Shown one piece after another: positions 46,901 through 57,623 of a DNA stretch of 64,000 nt. The stretch is from Brachionus manjavacas (taxonomy: Eukaryota > Rotifera > Eurotatoria > Ploima > Brachionidae). The notes under the pieces are model-generated. The model was given only the letters and a program-made list of their open reading frames with translations. It did no database searches and was not told where the DNA came from. The first letter of the stretch is position 1; each line of letters begins with the position of its first letter. A program made the translations under genes and the position numbers. Location: positions 4,588,001 through 4,652,000 of the forward strand of contig JAHQIY010000006.1 of the NCBI GenBank assembly GCA_019054805.1. The letters are read 5' to 3'.

Positions 46901-49452
46901 AATAATTTGAATTAATCAAATAAATTATTTAATAAAAATAATTGAAAATAATCTCCGATATTGTTAAAACTCAACTTTAAATAAATTCTAAGTAAAATCA
47001 ACCTACGATTTTTAAAATAAAGTCCTTCTTGAAAAATCCGAAATGAATAAAAAATAGAATTTAACAATTTCAAGAATTTCAATTAAATTTAGAAATTAAA
47101 ATATTTCAAGTTCCAACTCAAGAAAAAAGCTAATTTTAGAAATGAGATTTATGAATTTCTAATTTTTATTTCTCAAAAAAATTCTAATAGCCAAAAATTT
47201 TTATTCCAGGCCATTTTACATCACGAGTCTTCACTTCATTCAAAAATTTTTAACATCTGGTCACATAATTATCATCTAAAACTGAGAGAAGAGCTTAATG
47301 AGGTAACATTTGTGAATATTTAATAATGCTGAATTTAAAATTTGTAATCAAGAACCGAGCAGATTTTTGGAACCGCAAGTATTTGCTTAAGAAATATTTA
47401 ATTGTATGGACACAATTAAATAGGGAAACAAAAATAGAATATATTAACGAAAAAAAAGCGGTGACACATGATTTCAAACGTGCGTGTACTCCTGTCTTTC
47501 TTTGTTGGAAAAAAGTAAGACATTTCTTATCATCTAATCAAGGAAATTTACTATTTGTTTTTTTAAGTTTATTGAGCAAAAAAGACATTATTTTTATAGG
47601 TGTAATTTAGCTGAAAACTTTTACAGAATTAAGCTTGAAAAAAAATTTGTCGAAATTTGGAAACTTCGAAGCATAGATTTCAAAAGGATAAATCAAATTG
47701 TTGATGAAAAATATGACCAAAAACAGCTGGAAAAGTGTCGATTATTGTTTCATTCATGGAGAGATGGTGTTAGAGAGAAGAAAATCGAAAAAAGAAATGA
47801 AGAAATCGCCATCACTTTTTACCTTAAGCATTTGATGATAAAAATAATAAACGAATGGCGCGATTTTTGTATTCACAAGGCTTTAAGGCGATTCAACGAC
47901 CAAAATCTAATTGAAAAATTCGTCAATATTAGATCTAAATTGATCAAGGGGAAAATATTTTCTCTTTGGAAAGAAAAATGCTCCCAACATATTTCAGAAG
48001 AATGCAAAGAACAGATCGCTGTTAATTTCTTTAATCGAAGAACAAAAGAGAAATATCTTTCAGCATGGAAAGTTTACCACAAATTTTACATCCGAAAAAA
48101 ACTCCTGAACTATCAAGCCAGGTGGTTCTTGGAAATGAGACTCAAATCAGATATTTTTTACAAATGGACTGCCAAGTATGAACATGAGTGGGCTAATAGA
48201 GACAAAAATGAAAAAGCTTTGATGCTGTGGTCGATTAACATTCAAAAAAATTGTTTTATTGCATGGCAAAATTGGATACAACATAAAAAAATAAAGCGAG
48301 AACGATACCAACAAGCATTGGAAATGCGTCAATTAGATATAATAAAAGAGTGTTCCAGAAAATTTTTACAATTTTCAATGGACAGTAAAATCAGACGTCT
48401 TAAAGCTAATCGGATCCTAAAGGAAAAATATTTGCTTAATTCGGTCGAGTTAGAAACGAAATATTTTAATATTTGGCTAAATAAATGTAAGTTTAAATCA
48501 TTACCGAGAAGAGAAGATAAAAAAGTGATGAAAATAAGAAATGCTTTGTGTGAAGTCGAATCAAAGAAATCAGCTATTTTGGAGGATATTAGTTTAGAAA
48601 AAAAAGAAAATATATCCGGTCCAGCAACTTTATTCAAAAATTTAGATTCGAAGACAAAAACAAGACCAGCACCGCGCAAACCAGTATTTATTGAATCGAT
48701 TGATTACTCTAAAGGAAACCAAGAAGCAGAAAAAATAGTTGAAACAGTTGAAATAAACAATGAATTAATTGTGGAGCAGCATCTTAATGTTCCGAAAGAA
48801 GTTATTGTTAATCCGGTATTATTACCACCAAGTGCTTTTTTGAATCCTAAATTAAATTCTCCCAATGAGTCAGCATACTCGGCAAATCAAATTAGCAATG
48901 AGCTTAAAAATGACTTAAAATCTTCTAGCATGTCAACTATTTGCAATACTGAGGTTTATAAAGAAATTAATTTTGGAAAGAGTAAAACAAATTTGAACTT
49001 GACTAATTCGTCATCAACTTCCAGCTTGAATAGTGACGCTAAAAAAAACCCTAATAAAGACAACGAACTGATTAGTCTAAAAAAAAGACTAGAGGCCTTG
49101 GCTCTGAAATCAGACAAATTAAAGTATTTTTTTTTAAACTTTAATTTAATATTAAAAAAAATATATAATTTATACTTTAAAATATATTTTTAAATAATTT
49201 TTTTTTCTAAGACGGCTCAGAGAACAAGAAAAATTATTATTAAATTGTATCAAATCTAATGAAATAAGCCAAACAAGCATGTGTGAAACTATTTATCAAG
49301 AGAAAGAGCAAGTAAGAACATTTTTTATTCAAATTAGAATCAACTAATATGCGATTAAAAAGGTTCAAGCTGAGATTAGAGAAATTAGCAAATTTATAAA
49401 AATTGAAAAGCAGGTCGTCAATGAATTGCTTAAAAAACACAAATTGAGCTAA
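43995..49452 (+). CDS. SFI1: SFI1-like centrin-binding repeat protein
   Basis: Fourteen exons encode 1,296 residues: 43995-44596, 44656-44766, 44811-44905, 45114-45231, 45283-45385, 45437-45755, 45805-46133, 46182-46312, 46366-46447, 47210-47302, 47353-47514, 47568-49123, 49212-49311 and 49363-49452. All junctions keep phase. From about residue 190 to 900 it is a long array of helical repeats with a Trp in a x-x-W-x-x-x or WKK/WHQKY setting (LKRWHTEV, FNKMWSQWKEF, IFQTWHQKYQF, FEKWYQKYDQ, FHSWRDGV). This is the Sfi1 centrin-binding pattern. After a Ser/Asn-rich linker it ends in a coiled coil (QAEIREISKFIKIEKQV). Human SFI1 is of similar length. Known role: binds centrin at centrosomes and basal bodies. 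Other Trp-repeat proteins such as CCDC191 remain possible. Confidence 0.82.
46448..47209 (+). other. Long SFI1-like intron with tRNA-like promoter remnants
   Basis: This 762-nt phase-0 intron is about 15 times longer than most others of the gene. It holds TTAGCTTAGGG near 46533 (A-box like) and AGGTTCAAATCTC at 46827-46839 (B-box like). A SINE-type insertion may account for part of the extra length. Confidence 0.5.
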
Positions 49453-49814
49453 AAATTGTTTTTTAAATCAAAAATTTGATTTTGACTAAATTTGTGTTGA
49501 ATTTTTATTTTCACAAATTAGATTAATTTTTTTAATTTTTAATCGGATTTTAAAATCAATACAATAAACAAAATTTTATTTAAGAATTTTAATAAATTTT
49601 TTGATCAAATAGTTTGTTTTTATAATTAAAAAAAATGAAAACAAAAAAATAAAATAACTATGTGTTTAATTGTTGAAATCTAAGGGAAGATAAAAGAAGA
49701 TAAGAGACATCCATCAGTCTTTCTACAAATGGAACAAAATTACTCAACTCTTCCATAGAAAAACTCTTAAAAGAATAGAGATCATAAATAATGAGTTAAT
49801 TTTAAAGTTAAGGA
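49453..49814. other. Intergenic, convergent 3' ends
   Basis: AT-rich spacer between the SFI1-like gene and the first ENPP gene, with an AATAAA near 49564. No gene seen. Confidence 0.4.
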
Positions 49815-50811
49815 ATGTTTTTAGATCTAAATATGGTCAAATCAGAAATTTATTATTTTATTAATTTGAAATTTAAAAAACAAAAATGAATGAAAACATC
49901 AATTACTTAAAAAAAAAAGAAAATAATTGTAAAAATAAAATATCCAAAACATGATGGATAAAGTAAAGATGAATTATTTTTCAGATTTAGAACATTTGAA
50001 AACGGAGCCATTGTTCCATTATTCGCATTACAATTTATCATCAACAATTGGCAAAGCAATGGATAAACGTCAACATTATTAAGGCTATTTATTTTCATAC
50101 TTTTTGAAATCAGGCCCTCTGGCCAAAAAATTGCTCTCATGGCTTCTATTTCACTGTCGAAACCATGATTTCCTTTTAATGTTTGCCTTCTAGTGCTCAT
50201 TACATAGCCCTCGTCAGCTATGGCAACAATAGGAGCTATTCTATTACTGTTTTGATAGTGAAGTTCTTTTGGGATATTTTCTTTGTAAAAAACTCTCAGA
50301 TTGGCAACTTTGGACAGCGCATCAAATATCACTGCTTTCTAGAATCAAATTAAAAGAATTAAAAGAATAAATACATGTCTTTTTTTTTGCTGTTTACATC
50401 TTGCTCATTATTTGGATAGATATTAGAGACTATGCCAAAAATAGATCTACTTGAATTTATCAACTTGCTATCAACATGATCGTACACAAATATTGTCTCA
50501 TTTTTCATGTCAGCCATTCCATGATCACTTACAATTAGAATGTTTATTTTATCAGCAATGTCCTCTTGCTCCATGAGTTCTATTAAATAGCCAATTATCC
50601 AATCCATGTCTCTTATCTTTTACAATTTAGAATGAATTATTGTAGAATTTGTTTTTTTTTAAAGGTATTGAAAATAATTTACAGCATCTCTGTATTCTTG
50701 CGAGTCAGCTCCATAAGAATGTCCAGTGTGGTCAGGCTCATTGAAATAAAGTGTCACAAAATCCATTTCAAATTTTGTTAACCAGCTGACAACCTCTTCA
50801 CATCTTTGTTT
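49815..50811 (-). repeat. Inverted duplication, arm 1 (pairs with 56626-57623)
   Basis: About 997 nt here are nearly identical to the reverse complement of 56626-57623. The match covers part of exon 2, exons 3 and 4, the introns and about 90 nt past the stop codon. The differences I saw are few and mostly in A or T runs. The match stops abruptly at both ends. Confidence 0.9.
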
Positions 50812-51363
50812 GAATAAAAACGCATTTGTATAACTTAAAAAATGATCTGGATTTCTTGTCCATACTTCTGAACCGGGCCAGAAAAAGGAAGAAGTTTTCA
50901 GACCCTTTTAAATAATTTCTTATTTTCTACTCAATTATTTTATTTAAAATACTTGGTTTTTTGCAGTTAACCAAATTGGGTCTGTTTTGTTCCACCATCT
51001 AGGTTTCAATGAATCTTCATCACTCAAAAATCTGACAATTCTGTCTCCCTCAGGATCATAGTATGAATTTCCGACAATGCCGTGATTTTCCATGTATAAA
51101 CCAGTGACAATTGTATAATGATTTGGAAAAGTCAATGTTGGAAATGCTGGCTGCATAAAATCAGCTTTGACACCAACATCAACAATTTTTTTTTTCAAAA
51201 AAGAATGTGGATTTTCTTCCATAAATTGGTCTAATGAAGTCGCCCTTAAGCCATCAAGTGATATTAAAAGAGTAGGTGTTCGCTTTTCTTTTAAGTCAAC
51301 CGGAGTGCTTTTTACTTTCTGAGAATAATTTAAAATGCAGATTAAAATAAAAATCAATTCCAT
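49907..51363 (-). CDS. ENPP: ENPP-type ectonucleotide phosphodiesterase, copy A
   Basis: Four exons, 50953-51363, 50683-50904, 50398-50616 and 49907-50338, all phase 0, encode 427 residues. A signal peptide (MELIFILICILNYSQKV) leads into a single alkaline-phosphatase-fold domain. Visible active-site parts are LLISLDG (Asp 37), TLTFPNHYT (nucleophilic Thr 78), NEPDHTGH, VSDHGM and GNHGFD, which supply the six metal ligands. The C-terminus is hydrophobic and may be a membrane or GPI anchor. Without somatomedin-like or nuclease-like domains it fits the short ENPP4-7 type, which cleave nucleotide or lipid phosphodiesters outside the cell. Odd: a one-base and a two-base deletion in homopolymers replace the conserved ARGP segment of the sister genes with WPEGL. 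This restores the frame but alters about eight residues. Confidence 0.9.
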
Positions 51364-52366
51364 TTTAAATTTTTTTAATAAAAGAAATATTTTATTTCTT
51401 AATTAAAAATTAAATTTTCAAATTTATAAATCGGTTTTCCATTCTTATTAGTGAATTCTTCGTGATCAACAATCTTTTATTTTCATTTTGATAAAAATTC
51501 TTACTTGATCTTTTCTCCGTCATTCGTCCTGAATAGTTAAATAGCATGCTCGATAAAAAATTTATAATAATATATTTATGATTTTTTTAAATAAAGATAA
51601 AACTAATTCTTAAAAATCTTATTGCTCAAAAGATTTTTAAAATCAAAGTCCTTAAATAGTTTTAATAACTTTAAATTTAGAATTGTTTGATCATAAAAAA
51701 AATCTTCCAACGATGTGCACTTTTTCCAATTTAAAATACACTCTTCTAAACTCCTTTATCGAATTTAAAAACTTTAAATTGTTAAAAACCTTGGAAAATT
51801 TTTTTATTTTTAATAATAAATATTGACTAATAATTCGACCATACAGACATTGTGCCTCAAATTTAAAAAAAGGATTTTAAACAAACTAATGTTACTTATT
51901 AACACTCAGTTCTCAGTTCGACTCTCAGTTCGAAGGTTGGATTTCTTTAAAAAGGGATAATCATTTTTTAGTCAGGTAGTAGTTCTTGGTTCGAAATTCC
52001 AGTAAGCAGAATATTTGAGACAATCCCTAATTTGTGGCAGTATGATGCTTTAGTTGCAAAGACTGGAGTAGACCAGATTTTTAAAAGTATCTACAACTTT
52101 TCAGAATACAAGTATGCTATTTTTAATAGTTTATTTTGATAAACTAAAATAACAATAAATGATTAAAATGAAGATATTAAGATAAATTGTAATCTAATAA
52201 AAACAACATTATTTACGTACCTGTTAATTTTGGTGGAACTAATTTTAATAACTTAAAGTTTATTTTTTTATAATTTTATTGATTTTAAAAATACATGAAA
52301 ACAAACTGGTAATTAATTAAATGAAAATTTAACAGCTTATTTATTAGAAAATTATTTAAAAAAAAT
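51364..52366. other. Intergenic between ENPP copies A and B
   Basis: AT-rich spacer. GGTTCGAAATTCC at 51988-52000 is an almost perfect RNA polymerase III B box, but no matching A box or cloverleaf is clear. It may be another tRNA-derived repeat fragment. Confidence 0.4.
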
Positions 52367-53748
52367 CTAAAAAGCCAAAAATTTAGAAGTAAGAGCGTTT
52401 TTAAATGGCAACAAGGAACCATTATTCGGATGACAATTAATTTTTACTAATTCGCATAATAGTGGATAAACGTCAACATTTTTTAAACCACTTATTTGGA
52501 CATTTGGTCTAAAACTCGGACCTCTTGCCATAAATATAGCTCTCATTGATTCCAAGTTATTATCGAAACCATGATTTCCTTTTAATGTTTGCCTTCTAGT
52601 ACTCATTACATAGCCCTCGTCAGCTATGGCAACAATAGGAGCTATTCTATTACTGTTTTGATAGTGAAGTTCTTTTGGGATATTTTCTTTGTAAAAAACT
52701 CTCAGATTGGCAACTTTGGACAGCGCATCAAATATCACTGCTTTCTAGAATCAAATTAAAAGAATTAAAAGAATAAATACATGTCTTTTTTTTGCTGTTT
52801 ACATCTTGCTCATTATTTGGATAGATATTAGAGACTATGCCAAAAATAGATCTACTTGAATTTATCAACTTGCTATCAACATGATCGTACACAAATATTG
52901 TCTCATTTTTCATGTCAGCCATTCCATGATCACTTACAATTAGAATGTTTATAATCTGATCTAAATTAGCTTTTTTAAGTTCGTCAATTAAATAACCAAT
53001 TGTTTCATCAAGTTTTTTAATCTAGCAAAGTAAAAATAGATATAAATTTTAATTATTGAAAAATTTTACAGCTTCATAATATTCCTCAGAATCAGGTCCG
53101 TAACCATGACCAGAGTGATCTGGTTCATCAAAGTATAAAGTTCCAAAATCTATATCAAATTTTTTAAACCAGCTAACAATTTGATCGCATCGAGATTTCC
53201 ATTCAATATTGCCGTCATATTTCAGGAAAAAATCTGGATGTCTTTGCCAGACTTCAGAGCCGGCCCAAAAAAATGAAGCTGTTTTTAGACCCTTTTTGAA
53301 AATTTCAAAAAAATCATGTTTTAATTTTTTTAAAATCAACTTGATTTTTTGCGCTTAGCCAAATTGGTTCCGTTTCATTCCACCACTTAATGTTAGTCTT
53401 TTCCAGATAGTTTCCTCCTATATAGTTGAGCTTCTGGTCGTAAACACTATCATAAACTGTGTTTGCAGTAACACCATGGTTCTCCATAAATAGTCCAGTA
53501 ACCAATGTAAAATGGTTTGGAAAAGTTAGTGTTGGGAATGAGGGCTGCATATGATCAGCTTTGATACCAATATTAACAAATTCTCTCTTAAAATAGGAGT
53601 CCGGATTTTCTTTTAAAAATTTATCCAATTTGTCTGAACGGAAACCGTCCAAAGAAATCATTAGAAGAGGATTTTGCTTGGACTTTTTTAAAGGAATCAA
53701 GCTAATTTCGTTTATTAAAATCAACAAAAATATTAAAAAATATTTCAT
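52367..53748 (-). CDS. ENPP: ENPP-type ectonucleotide phosphodiesterase, copy B
   Basis: Four exons, 53341-53748, 53070-53291, 52803-53021 and 52367-52744, all phase 0, encode 408 residues with the same intron positions as copy A. A signal peptide (MKYFLIFLLILINEISL) precedes the catalytic domain. Metal-site motifs are complete: LLMISLDG, TLTFPNHFT, DEPDHSGHGYG, VSDHGM and GNHGFD, and the conserved MARGPSF segment is intact. It ends at SKFLAF without the long hydrophobic tail of copies A and C, so it is probably a soluble secreted enzyme. A stretch of about 390 nt across exons 3 and 4 and their intron is nearly identical to copy A, while the rest is clearly diverged, which points to gene conversion. 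Confidence 0.9.
52562..52952 (-). repeat. Gene-conversion tract shared with ENPP copy A (50156-50552)
   Basis: From the codons for GNHGF back to those for NILIVSDHG, copies A and B are almost identical, including the 58-59 nt intron. I saw two differences: one synonymous base and one T in an intron run. On both sides identity drops sharply to ordinary paralogue level. Confidence 0.88.
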
Positions 53749-54058
53749 TTTGGTTTATTTTTCAAAAAAGTTTGTTTTTCAATTTATATTTTTATCATTT
53801 AATAACTAAATTATCAGCTTCAAGCATGATCAAAATTTAATTATCTAAATTATTTTTGAATAAAAAAATTGACTTTAGTGTGAATTTTATTGCATCTAAA
53901 CTACACGTGAACGACACTAATTTTGATTAAATAAGATGCTCTTTTATTTGTTTAATTATTTAATCAAATTGTTTTTTTTTAATTATTCTGTAATTAAAAA
54001 GTTAAAATTTTTGATCAATAAAAAAAATGTACATTATCACTACACATGATTTAAATAT

Positions 54059-55570
54059 TTACTCTTGAGTCTTTTCCGAACTTTTAATCTGATTATTGTT
54101 ATACAAATTGGTAAGTTCAGCGATCCATTCGCTCAAATTTGAAACTTTTTTGTTTATCTGAAAAAAAAAGTCATTTAAAATAAATTTAAAAGTGCATTTT
54201 ATACTTTAAATTTTTTTATATCTGCTTCATCATATCCACTTAGTGAAATTAATTTTATTAAAGACTGGTCACATAGCGGATAATGCTTTGGCAAAAGAAT
54301 AGTTGCCATTTTGGATGACTTTGAATTAATTAAAATAGTCAAAACATGGGAGCCTTCAATCCAATCTATGGCAAATCTTAATTTTTTTATTTTTTAGCCC
54401 AATTATTTTTAATTAAAAGAAAATTACTGTTTTTTAGCATCCTCAATTTCTTGCTTGCTCATCATAAAACATAAAAGTTGCAAATAGCAATTAGCCACAA
54501 TTTGAAAATCTTCCAATTCATTCAAAACTAAACAACCTTTGAAAACATTACCGTTCATTTTTCTTCTTTTCTTTTTGAAAATTTTTGAATTAATTATTAA
54601 ATAAAAAAGAAAAAAAATATTACTTTAAAAATTGAACGGTATTTGTCCAAAAGCTCTTGAGATAAATGTGACTTTTTGGTTTTGGATGTTAACGGATTAT
54701 TTTCCGAATAAATCTCAAGGTCAAGAACATCGTCGATTAGGTTTATAAAAGCAATATTGAACCATTGCGATCCAAAATCATAAGGCATCTCAAGGACCTT
54801 AATTCCAAGCATAAGCTCAAATATACGATATTTTAACAAAAAGTAATCTTCATTATTTTCAGAAATTTTGGAATATTTTTCCAAGCAATTAACTAAAATT
54901 GATTCAGCTCGTTTAATTTGGTCAATAATTTTGTGATCGTTTTTTATTATATTTAATTGAAACTCGTGAGTTTGATGTTTTAATAGTTGGCTCCTTGATT
55001 CCACTATAGATTGATTTATATTTTTTTTCTTGGAAAAAAAGAGGCTATTTAAATTGTTAATCTCATAGTTTATTAAAAACCTTTTCCAATGTTTCTTTTA
55101 AATTCTCAAGTTCTTTGGCAATTTTTGCATTTTCTTCGATAAGATTTTCAAAATAAACTTGATATTTATCCGTAATAATATTTGATTCTCTATAAATTTT
55201 TTCATCATCTTTTAAATATAAAAAATATCATTCCTTAGAAAATTTTTATTCAAGTTATTACATTTTTCATTTAGATGAAATGCTTCGTCTATGTCTCTTT
55301 TCAATAGAACCATTTGGTTAAATGATTCGTTTAACTCTGAATTATAAAAAAATAGAAATTTGAATTTAAGATTTTTATTTTGAAAATAAACCTTCAAGGA
55401 TTTGATGGAATTGCTCGGTTTTATCCTGATCATTTATGGATGAAAACAAATTTATGTCTTTTTTAGTTTGTAGAATTTCAGCCTTTAAAAGATCTAATTT
55501 ATTTTAAGAAATGGCTATAAAAGCTTCCACTTACGCTAAAGGAATTGAGTTGACGATAAAATAAGTCCAT
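54059..55570 (-). CDS. Coiled-coil protein with compact C-terminal region, 382 aa (unknown)
   Basis: Eight exons, 55535-55570, 55392-55482, 55262-55336, 55081-55208, 54624-55028, 54428-54570, 54205-54376 and 54059-54157, keep phase at all seven junctions. The N-terminal half (residues about 10-180) is charged, helical and coiled-coil like (ENAKIAKELENLKETLEK). The C-terminal half has fewer charges and looks globular, with segments such as MPYDFGSQWFNIAFINLI, FAIDWIEGSHVLTILI and KHYPLCDQSLIKLISLSGYD. A coiled coil followed by a small globular domain is common in kinetochore, centrosome and ciliary subunits, but I cannot place it in a family. It has no signal peptide, unlike the ENPP genes on both sides, and is probably unrelated to them. 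Confidence 0.75.
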
Positions 55571-56075
55571 TTTTTGGTTTTAGAAAAAATGGAAAAAAAC
55601 AAAAAATTTGTCAAAAGCTAAAAATTAATAAATCATTTAGAAATGATAGTAGAATTTTTTTCAAAATTTTGAATTTATTTTAAAAAGTCATTTTTAAACA
55701 AAAATTTCGTTTTTAAAAATTTGAATAATATATTTTAAATTTAAAAGACTCGATTATTTTTCAAATACAAATGTGGTAAAATCTGTCTTTTTTTTAAATT
55801 CAATATCAACTTTAAAAAAAAATCATAGCCTCTTAATTTTTTTTATAATAATAAAATATTAATTGGAAAATCATAATCAGTTAGATTTTATCTTTTAATA
55901 AATAATTTGTATGGTTAAAAGTGTTGTTATTTACTCTTAGATTGACATTTTTAAAAATCTCTAAATTAGTTATTACCTTTAAAATTGAGATAAAAATTAA
56001 TTTAAGAAAAGTTTTCAATTTAAAATTACTTATCATACGATTAAATTTGTATAAACTCAAAAATAACTAAAAATA
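55571..56075. other. Divergent promoter region
   Basis: AT-rich region between the start codons of the coiled-coil gene (minus) and ENPP copy C (plus). No specific element recognised. Confidence 0.4.
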
Positions 56076-57531
56076 ATGAATTTTCCATTAATTTATTTAA
56101 TTTTACTGATTTGTTTTGTGAGTTATGTACTTAATGGACCAACAGATTCTTTAAAGAGAACACCAACTTTACTTATATCTCTCGATGGCTTAAGAGCATC
56201 TTCATTAGACCAATTTTTGGAAGAAAATCCACATTCTTTTTTACAAAAACAATTTGTCGATGTAGGGATAAAATCGAAATATATGAAGCCTTCATTTACT
56301 ACGTTAACTTTTCCGAATCATTACACAATAGTAACAGGATTAAATATAGAAAGCCATGGAATCATTGGCAATTCACTTTACGACCCAGACATGGACGAAA
56401 AAGTAAATTTCCTAGGAGGAAATAATTCTTTGGACACCAACTGGTGGAACAATGCAGAACCAATTTGGTTAACTGCAAAAAACCAAGTATTTTAATTAAA
56501 AGTATTAATTAATATTTAATGATTTAATTAAGGGACTAAAAACTGCATCATTTTTTTGGCCTGGATCTCAAGTTTGGTCGAGACATCCAGATTTTTTTCT
56601 AACATATACTGAATCATATTCTTTTAAACAAAGATGTGAAGAGGTTGTCAGCTGGTTAACAAAATTTGAAATGGATTTTGTGACACTTTATTTCAATGAG
56701 CCTGACCACACTGGACATTCTTATGGAGCTGACTCGCAAGAATACAGAGATGCTGTAAATTATTTTCAATACCTATAAAAAAACAAATTCTACAATAATT
56801 CATTCTAAATTGTAAAAGATAAGAGACATGGATTGGATAATTGGCTATTTAATAGAACTCATGGAGCAAGAGGACATTGCTGATAAAATAAACATTCTAA
56901 TTGTAAGTGATCATGGAATGGCTGACATGAAAAATGAGACAATATTTGTGTACGATCATGTTGATAGCAAGTTGATAAATTCAAGTAGATCTATTTTTGG
57001 CATAGTCTCTAATATCTATCCAAATAATGAGCAAGATGTAAACAGCAAAAAAAAAGACATGTATTTATTCTTTTAATTCTTTTAATTTGATTCTAGAAAG
57101 CAGTGATATTTGATGCGCTGTCCAAAGTTGCCAATCTGAGAGTTTTTTACAAAGAAAATATCCCAAAAGAACTTCACTATCAAAACAGTAATAGAATAGC
57201 TCCTATTGTTGCCATAGCTGACGAGGGCTATGTAATGAGCACTAGAAGGCAAACATTAAAAGGAAATCATGGTTTCGACAGTGAAATAGAAGCCATGAGA
57301 GCAATTTTTTTGGCCAGAGGGCCTGATTTCAAAAAAAGTATGAAAATAAATAGCCTTAATAATGTTGACGTTTATCCATTGCTTTGCCAATTGTTGATGA
57401 TAAATTGTAATGCGAATAATGGAACAATGGCTCCGTTTTCAAATGTTCTAAATCTGAAAAATAATTCATCTTTACTTTATCCATCATGTTTTGGATATTT
57501 TATTTTTACAATTATTTTCTTTTTTTTTTAA
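56076..57531 (+). CDS. ENPP: ENPP-type ectonucleotide phosphodiesterase, copy C
   Basis: Four exons, 56076-56486, 56533-56754, 56819-57037 and 57097-57531, all phase 0, encode 428 residues. A signal peptide (MNFPLIYLILLICFVSYVL) and the full set of catalytic motifs are present: LLISLDG, TLTFPNHYT, NEPDHTGH, VSDHGM and GNHGFD. The LARGPDF segment is intact, unlike in copy A. The C-terminus is hydrophobic, a possible membrane or GPI anchor. From mid exon 2 to 90 nt past the stop it is nearly identical to copy A in opposite orientation. Exon 1 is only moderately similar, so the gene is a mosaic of an older paralogue and a recently shared 3' part. Confidence 0.92.
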
Positions 57532-57623
57532 GTAATTGATGTTTTCATTCATTTTTGTTTTTTAAATTTCAAATTAATAAAATAATAAATTTCTGATTTG
57601 ACCATATTTAGATCTAAAAACAT
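56626..57623 (+). repeat. Inverted duplication, arm 2 (pairs with 49815-50811)
   Basis: This is the mirror copy of the segment in ENPP copy A, about 998 nt. The arms are 5.8 kb apart in opposite orientation and enclose ENPP copy B and the coiled-coil gene. Confidence 0.9.

Noticed and set aside
51988-52000. B-box-like GGTTCGAAATTCC as a tRNA gene
   Set aside because: No matching A box at tRNA spacing and no cloverleaf could be drawn, so it is not called as a tRNA.
55494-55534. A 41-nt first intron in the coiled-coil gene
   Set aside because: It leads straight to a stop codon. The acceptor at 55483 gives a 52-nt phase-0 intron and keeps the frame open.
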